Assembly: GCA_052386745.1 (NCBI GenBank)
Contig: JBQTJW010000001.1
Location: 124,001 to 188,000 of the forward strand
Direction of reading: 5' to 3'
Source of the DNA: Panacagrimonas sp052386745
GTDB taxonomy: Bacteria > Pseudomonadota > Gammaproteobacteria > Nevskiales > Nevskiaceae
DNA: 64,000 nucleotides
Position 1 is the stretch's first letter, and each line of letters starts with the position of its first letter. Made by a program: the position numbers and the translations under genes. Positions 30,778 through 39,696 of the stretch are shown here, piece by piece. The notes beneath the pieces were generated by a model, which was given only the letters and a program-made list of their open reading frames with translations, was not told the DNA's origin and ran no database searches.

Positions 30778-31367
30778 CGCGCCAGCCTGCCGGCCACGTT
30801 CGCCACGCGCTGGCCCAGGGCCTGGCACAGGGTGATTTCTTCCCTGGACAGCGGCCGCGGCTCGGGGCCCGTTCCGGCCACGTGCGAGGCACCGTAGGGC
30901 GAGCCGCCGGATTGCGTGGACGAGACCTCCGGCAGGGTGTACGGCAGGCCCACGATCAGCATGCCGTGATGCAGCAGCGGCAGCATCATGCTCAGCAGCG
31001 TGGTCTCCTGGCCGCCGTGCATCGTGCTGGTGGAGGTGAACACGCCCGCCGGCCGGCCCGCGAGCGTGCCCGACAGCCACAGGCCGGAAGTGCCATCCAG
31101 GAAATACTTCAACGGCGCGGCCATGTTGCCGAAGCGCGTCGGGCTGCCCAGCACCAGGCCCGCGCATTCCGAGAGATCACGCGCCTCGACGTACGGCGCG
31201 CCCTCCGCGGGCACGGCGGCGGCCACCGCCTCGCACTCCGCCGACACCGGCGGCACGGTGCGCAGGCGCGCGATGGCGCCGGCCGATTCCACGCCGCGCG
31301 CGACCTGCCGCGCCATCACGGCAGTGGACCCCTTGCGCGAGTAATACAGGACCAGGACCTCGGTCAT
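30774..31367 (-). CDS. wrbA: WrbA-like NAD(P)H:quinone oxidoreductase (flavodoxin fold)
   Basis: A 197-residue FMN flavodoxin-fold protein. The phosphate loop is LVLYYSRKGSTAVMA; LGSPTRFGNMAAPLKYFLDGTSGLW and the STSTMHGGQETTLLSMMLPLLHHGM block are WrbA signatures, followed by PYGASHVAG. It reduces quinones with two electrons, limiting oxidative stress. The ATG at 31367 has GGAG 7 bases upstream (an earlier ATG at 31379 sits inside that SD). The downstream DUF2069 gene is coupled to it. Confidence 0.92.
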   Translation of the reverse strand: MTEVLVLYYSRKGSTAVMARQVARGVESAGAIARLRTVPPVSAECEAVAAAVPAEGAPYVEARDLSECAGLVLGSPTRFGNMAAPLKYFLDGTSGLWLSGTLAGRPAGVFTSTSTMHGGQETTLLSMMLPLLHHGMLIVGLPYTLPEVSSTQSGGSPYGASHVAGTGPEPRPLSREEITLCQALGQRVANVAGRLAR

Positions 31368-31437
31368 TTCAGGCTCCATCGAGAGAGGCGCGCATTGTAG
31401 GCGGCTCGGCGCCGACGCCCGGCGTGAACGTCCGGGG

Positions 31438-32454
31438 CTAGGAAAGCCGCAATGCCGCGAGCAGGTTCTGCATGTCCGGGGGCATGTCGACCGAAAAATC
31501 CATGGTCCGGCCGGTCACCGGATGCTCGAACGCCAGCTCGCGGGCGTGCAGGGCCTGGCGCTGGAACCCGCGCAGCACTTCGCGCGCGGCCTCCGACAGG
31601 CCAACACCGCGCGCACCGCCGCCACCGTACAGGGCGTCACCCACCAGCGGCATGCGCTGGTGCGCAAGATGCACGCGGATCTGGTGCGTGCGCCCCGTTT
31701 CCAGCCGCACCCTCAGCAGGGTGTGGTGCTCGAAGCGCTCCTGGATGCGGTAGTGCGTGACCGAATCGCGGCCGTTGTCCACCACCGCCATCTTCAAGCG
31801 ATCGCGCGGGCTGCGGCCGATGGGCAAGTCGATGGTGGCGCCGCTCACCGGGGTGCCGTTGATGAGCGCGTCGTACTCGCGACGGATCTCGCGCCGCGCC
31901 AGCATCGCCACCAGTTTTGCGTGCGCGTTCAGGCTCAGCGCCACGACTAGGATGCCGGAGGTGTCCTTGTCCAGCCGGTGCACGATGCCCGCTCGCGGCA
32001 CCGAGGCGGTCTGCGGGAAACGGTGCAGCAGTGCGTTCTGCAGCGTGCCGTCGGGCTGGCCGGCACCGGGATGCGTGGTGAGACCGGCGGGCTTGAAGAC
32101 CACGGCCAGGTGCGCGTCGGCGTGGATGACGTCGAAGGCGATGTCCTGGGGTTCGACCCGGTAGTCCGGCTCGGCCACCGGCTCGAGTTCCAGGATATCG
32201 CCGGCGGCGACCGCCACCCGGGTCCGGGTTGCCACCTGGCCGTTGACGCGCAGCCGCCCTTCGAGAATCCACTCCTGCAGGCGGGAGCGTGACCAGTCGG
32301 AGAACAGGCGCGCCGCGACCACGTCCAGGCGCTGTCCTGCCTGCGCTTCCGGAACCTGTACGGGGTCCACGGAGTCCTGATCATCCGCCGCGCAATCCGC
32401 GCCCTCCACCGGGGGCGGGTCAGCCGGCCCGGCAACCGGATCAGCAGTGGTCAT
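31438..32454 (-). CDS. rluD: 23S rRNA pseudouridine synthase RluD
   Basis: Makes pseudouridines at 1911/1915/1917 of 23S rRNA helix 69 in E. coli. The 338-residue protein has an N-terminal S4 domain (AGQRLDVVAARLF ... LRVNGQVA) and the catalytic RluA-type motif GIVHRLDKDTSG with Asp162. ARREIRREYDALI and LETGRTHQIRVHLAHQRMPLVGD follow as expected. An acidic N-terminal extension of about 35 residues precedes the S4 domain. It is divergent from bamD over 47 bases, a pairing conserved across gammaproteobacteria. Confidence 0.95.
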   Translation of the reverse strand: MTTADPVAGPADPPPVEGADCAADDQDSVDPVQVPEAQAGQRLDVVAARLFSDWSRSRLQEWILEGRLRVNGQVATRTRVAVAAGDILELEPVAEPDYRVEPQDIAFDVIHADAHLAVVFKPAGLTTHPGAGQPDGTLQNALLHRFPQTASVPRAGIVHRLDKDTSGILVVALSLNAHAKLVAMLARREIRREYDALINGTPVSGATIDLPIGRSPRDRLKMAVVDNGRDSVTHYRIQERFEHHTLLRVRLETGRTHQIRVHLAHQRMPLVGDALYGGGGARGVGLSEAAREVLRGFQRQALHARELAFEHPVTGRTMDFSVDMPPDMQNLLAALRLS

Positions 32455-32458
32455 CGGC

Positions 32459-32464
32459 TATACT
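32459..32464 (+). promoter_or_regulatory. probable -10 element for bamD
   Basis: TATACT lies in the 47-base gap between rluD and bamD, 37 bases before the bamD ATG. It is a good -10 match; the -35 region overlaps the rluD start codon region and has no strong TTGACA match. Confidence 0.45.
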
Positions 32465-32501
32465 CGTGCACATTTTTTCGCCCGCTTCCCTGTCATCAAG
32501 C

Positions 32502-33647
32502 ATGAAGAATTGGTCTTTACTCGTGGTGGCGCTCGCCATTGTGATCGCTGGCTGCAGCGCGGATTCCGCGTCGGCGAAGCGGACGCGCCCGGTTCTCGAT
32601 GGCAGCAACAACCCCTTCAAAGAACACGAGCAGCGCAAGCGCGAAGAGCGTTTCGATGCGGAGGAGCTGTACCGGCGGGCGCGTACCGCCCTGGACGCAT
32701 CCGACTTCTTCGGCGCACTGGAAAACTACGACAAGCTCTCGACCCGGTTCCCGTTCTCCGACTTCGCCACCCAGGGTGAACTGGAACGCGTCTATGCACT
32801 CTACCGCAACGGCGAGTTCGACCGGGCCATTTCGTCTGCCGACCGTTTCCTGCGCGAGCATCCCCGTCACCCGGACGTCGACTACCTGTATTACATCAAG
32901 GGCCTGAGCAATTTCGTCCGCGACGATACGACGATCCGCATGCTGCGCAGCGATGAAAGCAAGTCGGACATCACCAGCCAGCGCCGCGCCTACGATGACT
33001 TCTCGCTGCTGATCCAGCGCTTCCCCAACAGTCGCTACAACGGGGATGCCTACGCGCGCATGATCTTCATCCGCAACCGGGTGGCGGCCCACGAGCTGCA
33101 CGTCGTGGACTTCTACATCAGTCGCGGCGCCTACGTGGCGGCGGCCAAGCGCGCGGAGCAGGTGATTGCGCAGTACCCGGGCGCGCCATCGGCCCGTCGC
33201 GCGCTCGACCTCCTCGTGCAGTGCTACGAACTGGCCGGCCTGGACCAGCAGGCGGCCGATGCCCGGGCGTTGCGCGCCGGCCAGGAGACGGGAGTCGGAT
33301 CCGCAGGTGCAGCCTCGGGCACCACGGCCGCGGCACCGGATGCGGCCAAACCCGGTCTGCTGGAGCGCATCGCCGGGATCTTCTCGTCCTCCGATCCGGC
33401 CAGCGAGGAAAAGCAGATCGCGATGCCGCCGGCCGGCCAGCCCACGGGCACTTCGTCAACGGCAGCACCGCCTACTGGCGCCATGCCGGCCGCAACGCCG
33501 GAGCCGCAGACTTCGGCCACGGCAGGCAGCGCGACGGGCGATAAGAGTGCAGGGAAGTCCGACACGTTCTTCGAGCCCTACGATCAGGCCGATCCGGCGA
33601 AGGATGCCGCCGCTCCCAGGCCGGAGCCGGCTCCCGCAGCGCCCTGA
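32502..33647 (+). CDS. bamD: BamD outer-membrane assembly lipoprotein with extended tail
   Basis: An essential BAM-complex lipoprotein. The signal peptide ends in lipobox IAGC with the lipidated Cys18, followed by TPR-like helices: AEELYRRARTALDASDFFGALENYDKLSTRFPFSDFATQGELERVYALYRNGEFDRAISSADRFL..., HPDVDYLYYIKGLSNF, AYDDFSLLIQRFPNSRY, and HVVDFYISRGAYVAAAKRAEQVIAQYPG, all BamD hallmarks. At 381 residues it is about 100 residues longer than typical BamD: from about residue 265 a low-complexity Ala/Pro/Thr/Ser tail with a short hydrophobic LLERIAGIFSSSD element follows. It is divergent from rluD. Confidence 0.93.
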   Translation: MKNWSLLVVALAIVIAGCSADSASAKRTRPVLDGSNNPFKEHEQRKREERFDAEELYRRARTALDASDFFGALENYDKLSTRFPFSDFATQGELERVYALYRNGEFDRAISSADRFLREHPRHPDVDYLYYIKGLSNFVRDDTTIRMLRSDESKSDITSQRRAYDDFSLLIQRFPNSRYNGDAYARMIFIRNRVAAHELHVVDFYISRGAYVAAAKRAEQVIAQYPGAPSARRALDLLVQCYELAGLDQQAADARALRAGQETGVGSAGAASGTTAAAPDAAKPGLLERIAGIFSSSDPASEEKQIAMPPAGQPTGTSSTAAPPTGAMPAATPEPQTSATAGSATGDKSAGKSDTFFEPYDQADPAKDAAAPRPEPAPAAP

Positions 33648-33665
33648 ACCGGGCCCGCCGCGCCC

Positions 33666-34304
33666 ATGACGATCACGCTTTCGGCGGTCGAGGCCCGCGT
33701 CCTCGCCAGCCTGGTCGAGAAGTCCGTCACCACGCCGCAGTACTACCCGCTCAGCGTCAACGCGCTGGTGGCGGCATGCAACCAGAAGTCCGCGCGCGAC
33801 CCGCTGATGAGCCTGGCCGAGGGCGAAGTGGGCGCCACCCTCAACCGGCTGGAAGAACTGCGGCTGGTGAAGCGCGAAGACCAGATCAGCCGCGTGCCCA
33901 AGTGGCGCCATCGCTTCAACCACGAACTGCTCATCAAGGAACCGGCGATGGCCGTGCTGGCCACGCTCATGCTGCGCGGTCCGCAGACGCTGTCCGAACT
34001 CCGCGCCAACGCCGCGCTACTGAACGGCCCGGCCGACGTGACTGCCTTGCAGGCGGTGATCGCGGACCTGGCCGACCGCGCGCAGCCGCTGGTTGCGCCC
34101 CTGGCGCGCCAGCCCGGCCAGTCCGCGCAGCGCTTCACCCAGCTCATCTGCGCCGAAAGCTCGGCCGGCCTTCAGACCGGCGCGATGGAGCCGGGTGAGC
34201 CGACCGGCGCCGGCCCGCGCGGATCCTCGCTGGCGGATCGTGTCGCCGCGCTCGAAGCCCGCATCGCGGACCTCGAAGCGCGCCTGGCCGGAGCCGGCGT
34301 CTAA
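33666..34304 (+). CDS. yceH: YceH family protein (DUF480)
   Basis: A 212-residue protein with two winged-helix units. The hallmark N-terminal stretch is LSAVEARVLASLVEKSVTTPQYYPLSVNALVAACNQKSARDP, then VGATLNRLEELRLV and KWRHRFNHELL. The C-terminus (LADRVAALEARIADLEARLAGAG) is a short heptad coiled coil. The biochemical role of the family is not established. It begins 18 bases after bamD and ends 2 bases before the hrpA frame opens. Confidence 0.9.
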   Translation: MTITLSAVEARVLASLVEKSVTTPQYYPLSVNALVAACNQKSARDPLMSLAEGEVGATLNRLEELRLVKREDQISRVPKWRHRFNHELLIKEPAMAVLATLMLRGPQTLSELRANAALLNGPADVTALQAVIADLADRAQPLVAPLARQPGQSAQRFTQLICAESSAGLQTGAMEPGEPTGAGPRGSSLADRVAALEARIADLEARLAGAGV

Positions 34305-34306
34305 GC

Positions 34307-37300
34307 TTGGCGGGCGGCGTGGTGGCTGGTTCGAACGCGCTGCCCGCGACTGGTCTGAAGGAGCTGCACGCACGCCTCTTGGCGGCTGCGCCCCATCTCC
34401 TGGCCCGCGACGCGCACCGCCTGGCGCGCCAGTTGCCGCGCGGCGCGGGGCGCAGCTTCGACGGCACCCGCTTTCTGGCGGAGCTTGCCGCCGCGCTCGG
34501 CCGCAAGTCCGAGCGCGACGCCCTTCGCCCCGCCAGCATCCAGTACCCCGAAGAGCTGCCCGTTGCGCAGGCGCGCGCCGACCTGCTCGCGGCAATTCGC
34601 GATCACCAGGTGCTGATCCTCTGCGGCGAAACCGGCTCGGGCAAGACTACGCAGTTGCCCAAGCTCTGCCTGGAACTGGGACGCGGCACGCGCGGCCTGA
34701 TCGGCCACACCCAGCCGCGGCGCCTGGCCGCGCGCAGCGTGGCGCAGCGTATCGCCAAGGAGCTGGATTCCCCCGTTGGCGGGCTGGTGGGCTTCGAGAC
34801 GCGATTCGACCGGCGTGTGTCCGACCGCAGCCTGGTCAAGCTGATGACCGACGGCATCCTGCTGGCCGAACTCCAGCGCGATCGCGAGCTGCTGGCCTAC
34901 GACACGATCATCATCGACGAGGCGCACGAGCGCAGCCTCAACATCGATTTCCTGCTGGGCTGGCTCAAGCGCCTGCTGCCGCGGCGGCCGGACCTGAAGG
35001 TGATCGTCACCTCCGCCACGCTCGACCCGGAGCGGCTGTCGCGCCATTTCGACGGCGCGCCGGTGTTCACGGTGGAGGGCCGCACCTTTCCGGTGAGCAT
35101 CCAGTACCGGCCCGCGGCCGACGATGCCGACGCCGAGGACGCCGTGGCCGAGGCCATCGACCATCTCTGGTCCGCCGGCCGCGTGGGCGACACGCTGGTG
35201 TTCCTGCCCGGCGAGCGCGAGATCCACGAGCTCACCCGCGTGCTGGCCGGCCGCTTCCCGCGCGCCCAGGTGCTGCCCCTGTATTCGCGCCTGCCGGCAA
35301 CCCAGCAGGATCGCGTGTTCGGGTCCGGCGGACCGCCGCGCATCGTGCTGTCCACCAACGTCGCGGAAACCTCCGTCACCGTGCCGGGCATCCGCTACGT
35401 GGTGGACATCGGCACCGCGCGCATGAGCCGCTGGTCCACGCGCCTGGGCATCCAGCAGCTGCACATCGAGGCCGTCAGCCAGGCCGCGGCCAACCAGCGC
35501 GCCGGTCGCTGCGGGCGCGTCTCCGCCGGCACCTGCGTGCGCCTGTACGCGGAGGACGAGTTCGCCGCGCGCCCCCTGTTCACCGACCCCGAAGTGCTGC
35601 GCGCCAACCTCGCCGGCGTGATCCTGCAGATGGCGAGCCTGGGGCTGGGCGACGTGGACGTGTTCCCGTGGATCGAGTCGCCCGATTCGCGCCAGGTGTC
35701 GGACGGCTACCGCCTGCTCCAGACCCTCGGTGCCTTGGACGACGATCGCCGCCTGACGCCGCTGGGCCGCGATCTGGCGCGCCTGCCGCTGGACCCGCGG
35801 GTGGCGCGCATCGCGCTCGCCGGGCGTCGCACGGCCTGCGCGCACGAGGTGTGGGTTCTGGCCGCGGCCCTCTCGGTCCAGGACCCGCACGAGGTGCCGC
35901 CGGACGCGCAGGAACAGGCGCGGCAGAAGCATGCGGAATGGCGCCACGCGCGCTCGGATTTCCTTACCCTGCTCGGGCTGTGGAGCCGCTGGCAGCAGTG
36001 GAGCGAGGGCGCGTCCAACCGCCAGCTGCGCAAGCTGTGCAAGGAGCACTTCGTCTCCTACCTGCGCATGGAGGAATGGGAGTCGGTCTACCGCCAGATT
36101 GCCGACCTGCTCGGCGAGCGCGACGCCAGCGGCGCGCGCGATGCCCGATCGGACCTCAGCCCCAACACGCCCGAGCAGATCGAGAAGCTCTACGTGCCGC
36201 TGCACCAGGCGCTGCTGGCCGGGCTGGTGGATCACATCGGCCTCAAGCTGCCGGAAAAGCCCGAATACCAGGGCCCGCGCGGCCGGCGCTTCAAGATCTT
36301 CCCCGGTTCGAAGCTGGCGAAGAAGGCGCCGCCGTGGCTGATGTGCGCGGCCATCGTGCACACCTCGCAGGTGTTCGCGCGCACGGTTGCTGCCATCGAG
36401 CCGGAATGGCTGTCCACCGTGGCGCCGCACCTGGTCAAGCGCGTGGCGCAGGCGCCGGAGTGGAACAGCGCGCGTGGCGAGGTCGGCTGCACCGAGCACC
36501 TGAGCATCTTCGGGCTGCCGCTGGGCAAGCAGGTTCGCCACTACGGTTCCATCGACCCGGCCGGTGCGCGGCAGATCTTCCTGCTCGACGGCCTGGTGCG
36601 CGGCGACATCGCAAACAAGCCGGCGTTCCTCGCGCACAACCTTCAGCTGGCCGAGGATGTGCGCGAGAAGGAAGCGCGCCTGCGCCGCCCCGACCTGCTG
36701 GCCGGCGAAGACCAGCTGCTCGCCTTCTACGAGGCGCGCGTTCCCGCCGAGGTGTTCACCACCGCCGCGCTCAAACGCTGGCTGCACACGCCGGGCAAGA
36801 ATCACGGCGCCGCGCTGCGCATGCGCGAGCCGGAGGTGCTGCGCGACGGCGCCAACGCCGACATCGCCGCCCAGTTTCCCGATTACCTGGACGTGGCCGG
36901 TCACCGCCTGCGCCTGTCCTACGCGCACGACCCCGGGCAGGTCGTGGACGGCCTCAGCGTGCACCTGCCCATCGCGCTGCTGTACGCGCTGCCGTCGGAG
37001 CCCTTTGAATGGCTGGTGCCGGGCCTGCTGCCCGCGCGCATCGAGGGCCTGATCCGCACCCTGCCGCAGGCGCTGCGGCGCCACTGCGTTCCCGCGGCGG
37101 ACTATGCCGACGCCCTCTTCAACAGTCTGGAGCCGGCCGCGGGCGCACTGCTGCCGGCAATCTGCACGCGCCTGAAATCCATGACCGGCCTCGAGCTCAA
37201 GCCCGAGGACTTCGCGCCCGGCAAGCTCGACGCCCACTTGCGGCCGCGCTTCGTCCTGGAGGACGCGCAGGGCCAGGTTCTGGCCGATGCCGAATCGCTG

Positions 37301-38176
37301 GACGCACTGCAACGCGCACAGACCGGCGCCGCCCGCGCGGCGCTGGCCACCAGCGCGCACGGCGACGAGGCCACCCGGCGCTGGGTGCGCCCGGTGCTCG
37401 ACTGGGACTTCGGCGACATGCCCGCGCACGTCGAGTTGCCTGGCGGCGCGCGCGCCTACCCCGCGTTGCAGGCCGGGGAACAGGGCCTGTCGCTCGCCCT
37501 GCTGGAATCGCCCGATGCAGCCGGATCGGCCCACGCTGCGGGCGTGCGCGCGCTGCTGCTGGGGCGTCTGGGCGATCGCCTGCGCGACCTGGCGCGCACA
37601 GCCAAGAGCCGGCTCGGCCTGGCGCAGGTGGGCCTGGCGCTGAACTCCGAGGACCTGGCCCGCGCCGTGGCCGAACGCGCCGCCGCGCGCGCCTGGCCGC
37701 TGGCGCAGATTCGCACCCACGACGCCTTCCAGCAGGCGCTGCAGCGCCGCGGCGATTTCGGCCGGCTGGCCGCCGGCATGCTGGACGAGGCCTGCGCCTG
37801 GCTGCTGGCGGCGGCGGAGCTGCGCAAGCGTCTGCGCGCCCTCGGCAGCGCCTGGCCGGACGCGCGCGCCGACATCAACGCGCAGCTGGACAGCCTGCTG
37901 GCGCCCGGTTTCGTCGGCAGCATTCCCGATGCGCAGTGGCCGCGCATCGCCGTGTATCTCAAGGCCATCACCGTCCGCCTGGAGCGGCTACCCAACAAGC
38001 CGCAGCGCGACCTGGAGCTGACAGCCCAGATCAGGCCGTTCCTGGCCCGGCTCCCGTCACCGCAGCACGCGGCGCGCTGGGTCATCGAGGAATGGCGGGT
38101 GGCGCAGTTCGCGCAGGAGTTGCGCGCGGAGGGCGCTCCAAGCGCTGCGAAAGTCGAGGCGGCCTTGAAGGAATGA
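34307..38176 (+). CDS. hrpA: ATP-dependent RNA helicase HrpA (DEAH box)
   Basis: A 1289-residue SF2 DEAH/RHA helicase, of normal HrpA length (E. coli 1300). Walker A is GETGSGKTT (107-115), then TQPRRLAARSVAQRIA, DEAH in IIIDEAHERSLNIDF (about 204), VTSATLD, LVFLPGEREIH, STNVAETSVTVPGIRYVVD and QRAGRCGRVSAGTCVRLY, then HA2/OB domains and the long HrpA-specific C-terminus. HrpA helps resolve stalled ribosomes in E. coli. The start is uncertain: TTG at 34307 or GTG at 34319/34322; none has a clear SD, and translation may be coupled to yceH. Confidence 0.95.
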   Translation: MAGGVVAGSNALPATGLKELHARLLAAAPHLLARDAHRLARQLPRGAGRSFDGTRFLAELAAALGRKSERDALRPASIQYPEELPVAQARADLLAAIRDHQVLILCGETGSGKTTQLPKLCLELGRGTRGLIGHTQPRRLAARSVAQRIAKELDSPVGGLVGFETRFDRRVSDRSLVKLMTDGILLAELQRDRELLAYDTIIIDEAHERSLNIDFLLGWLKRLLPRRPDLKVIVTSATLDPERLSRHFDGAPVFTVEGRTFPVSIQYRPAADDADAEDAVAEAIDHLWSAGRVGDTLVFLPGEREIHELTRVLAGRFPRAQVLPLYSRLPATQQDRVFGSGGPPRIVLSTNVAETSVTVPGIRYVVDIGTARMSRWSTRLGIQQLHIEAVSQAAANQRAGRCGRVSAGTCVRLYAEDEFAARPLFTDPEVLRANLAGVILQMASLGLGDVDVFPWIESPDSRQVSDGYRLLQTLGALDDDRRLTPLGRDLARLPLDPRVARIALAGRRTACAHEVWVLAAALSVQDPHEVPPDAQEQARQKHAEWRHARSDFLTLLGLWSRWQQWSEGASNRQLRKLCKEHFVSYLRMEEWESVYRQIADLLGERDASGARDARSDLSPNTPEQIEKLYVPLHQALLAGLVDHIGLKLPEKPEYQGPRGRRFKIFPGSKLAKKAPPWLMCAAIVHTSQVFARTVAAIEPEWLSTVAPHLVKRVAQAPEWNSARGEVGCTEHLSIFGLPLGKQVRHYGSIDPAGARQIFLLDGLVRGDIANKPAFLAHNLQLAEDVREKEARLRRPDLLAGEDQLLAFYEARVPAEVFTTAALKRWLHTPGKNHGAALRMREPEVLRDGANADIAAQFPDYLDVAGHRLRLSYAHDPGQVVDGLSVHLPIALLYALPSEPFEWLVPGLLPARIEGLIRTLPQALRRHCVPAADYADALFNSLEPAAGALLPAICTRLKSMTGLELKPEDFAPGKLDAHLRPRFVLEDAQGQVLADAESLDALQRAQTGAARAALATSAHGDEATRRWVRPVLDWDFGDMPAHVELPGGARAYPALQAGEQGLSLALLESPDAAGSAHAAGVRALLLGRLGDRLRDLARTAKSRLGLAQVGLALNSEDLARAVAERAAARAWPLAQIRTHDAFQQALQRRGDFGRLAAGMLDEACAWLLAAAELRKRLRALGSAWPDARADINAQLDSLLAPGFVGSIPDAQWPRIAVYLKAITVRLERLPNKPQRDLELTAQIRPFLARLPSPQHAARWVIEEWRVAQFAQELRAEGAPSAAKVEAALKE

Positions 38177-38244
38177 CGTGCGGCTGAGCGTCCGGCCAGC
38201 CCGGGCGAGCGATCCGCTGCAGGAGCTGAGGCGCGGTGCGAGCT

Positions 38245-38952
38245 TCAGTCCGCGTCTTGGGCGTGCCAGCCGTGGGCGCCCAGAATTTCCATCGGCTGAA
38301 ACCGGGACTTGTAGTCCATCTTCGGGCTGTCGGGCACCCAGTAGCCCAGGTAGACGTAGCGCAGGTTCTGCTGGCGGGCCTGCTCGATCTGGCTCAGGAC
38401 GGCAAAGGTGCCGAGGCTGCGGGCCGATTCGTCGGGGTCAAAAAACGTGTAGACCGCCGAGAGGCCCTGCGGGACGCGATCGACCACGGCGCAGGCCAGA
38501 AGGCGGCCGCCCAAGCTGAACTCCCAGAACTCGGTGGAGCCCCAGCCACAGTTGAGAAAGCTGTAGAAGCCCGACTTGTCCTCGGGGTTCATTCCGCCGC
38601 CGTGGTGGCGGGCACGCAGGTATCGTTGATACAGGTCGAACTGCGCGTCGGTGATGTGGCGCTGGATGTGCAGTTCGAGGTCGGCGTTCTTCTTTTCGCA
38701 CCGTTTCTGCGCCCGGGAAGGGGTGAAGGTGCCGACGGGGATCCTGGCGGGGATGCACAGGCGGCAGGACTCGCAGCGCGGCCGGTAGACGTGGTTGCCG
38801 CCGCGGCGAAAACCCTGTTGCAGCAGGCTTTCGTAGCGTGCCGGGCTGAGCACGTAGTCCGGGTCGACGAACAGGCTGCGTGCCGAGCGCTCGGGCAGGT
38901 AGCCGCAGCTGTGCTCGGTGGAGAGAAACAGGCGGACGCGCTCGCTGGTCAT
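38245..38952 (-). CDS. bpt: aspartate/glutamate leucyltransferase (Bpt, ATE-family N-degron enzyme)
   Basis: Adds Leu to proteins with N-terminal Asp or Glu, targeting them to ClpSAP. The 235-residue protein has the ATE N-domain CGYLPERSARSLFVDP, the YRPRCESCRLCIPARIPVGTF cysteine-rich segment, HHGGGMNPEDKSGFYSFL, and YVYLGYWVPDSPKMDYKSRFQPMEIL at the C-terminus. It starts in an ATGA overlap with aat, so both N-degron transferases are made from one message. The Gly-rich HGGGM segment fits Bpt better than eukaryotic arginyltransferases, but donor specificity is inferred from the family. Confidence 0.93.
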   Translation of the reverse strand: MTSERVRLFLSTEHSCGYLPERSARSLFVDPDYVLSPARYESLLQQGFRRGGNHVYRPRCESCRLCIPARIPVGTFTPSRAQKRCEKKNADLELHIQRHITDAQFDLYQRYLRARHHGGGMNPEDKSGFYSFLNCGWGSTEFWEFSLGGRLLACAVVDRVPQGLSAVYTFFDPDESARSLGTFAVLSQIEQARQQNLRYVYLGYWVPDSPKMDYKSRFQPMEILGAHGWHAQDAD

Positions 38953-39692
38953 GCGGGCAGATGTACGCGTGGCGACGGGGCAGGGATGTCGATGCACCAG
39001 CGGCCGGTACGGGGTGCCTGACCAAGGGCGGCAGTCAGCAGCGACTGGAATCGTTCGCGCGAAACGTCCGTGGCCCCCAGGCTGTAAAGGTGGGCAGACC
39101 CCACCTGGCAGTCGATCAGCCCGAAGCCCCAGGCACGCAACTGCTGGCATAGCCAGTAAAGCGCGATCTTGGAGGCATCGGCCTCCCGGCTGAACATGGA
39201 TTCGCCAAAGAACACGCGCCCCAGCGCAACGCCGTACAGGCCGCCGATCAGCTTTCCGCCGCGCCAGATTTCCACCGAGTGCGCGTAACCGCGATCGTGC
39301 AGCTGGATGTAGGCGTCGCGCATGTCGGGACCCAGCCACGTGCCGCGGCTGCGGGTGCGCGGGCCGCCGCAATGGGCCAGGACCTCGCCGAACGCCTGAT
39401 CCAGGGTCACGCCGTAGTCGTGGCGGCGGATCGACCTGGTGAGCGAGCGGGACAGGTGCAGCGCTTCCGGCAGGAGGACCGCTCGCGGGTCGGGGCTCCA
39501 CCAGAGGATGGGTTCATCCGGGTTGTACCAGGGGAAAATGCCCTGCGAATAGGCGCGGATCAGGCGCGGCACGGAAAGGTCGCCGCCGATGGCGAGCAGG
39601 CCATTGGGATCGCGCATCGCCAGGTGCGGTGACGGGAACGGCTGCTGCGGATCGCGTGGATCCAGCCAGTGCAAGCGGATTGGATTATCCAT
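38949..39692 (-). CDS. aat: leucyl/phenylalanyl-tRNA-protein transferase
   Basis: Transfers Leu or Phe from tRNA to N-terminal Lys/Arg, the primary step of the bacterial N-degron pathway. 247 residues. Motifs are FPSPHLAMRDPNGLLAIGGDLSVPRLIRAYSQGIFPWYNPDEPILWWSPDPRAVL, the FGEVLAHCGGPR and TWLGPDMRDAYIQLHDRGYAHSVE block, and GESMFSREADASKIALYWL, all diagnostic. It starts 4 bases after the GNAT gene stop and overlaps bpt, giving the operon GNAT-aat-bpt. Confidence 0.96.
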   Translation of the reverse strand: MDNPIRLHWLDPRDPQQPFPSPHLAMRDPNGLLAIGGDLSVPRLIRAYSQGIFPWYNPDEPILWWSPDPRAVLLPEALHLSRSLTRSIRRHDYGVTLDQAFGEVLAHCGGPRTRSRGTWLGPDMRDAYIQLHDRGYAHSVEIWRGGKLIGGLYGVALGRVFFGESMFSREADASKIALYWLCQQLRAWGFGLIDCQVGSAHLYSLGATDVSRERFQSLLTAALGQAPRTGRWCIDIPAPSPRVHLPA

Positions 39693-39696
39693 GGCG

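Noticed and set aside
34301..37720. 1139-codon minus-strand open frame across hrpA
   Set aside because: Antisense shadow of a fully conserved HrpA.
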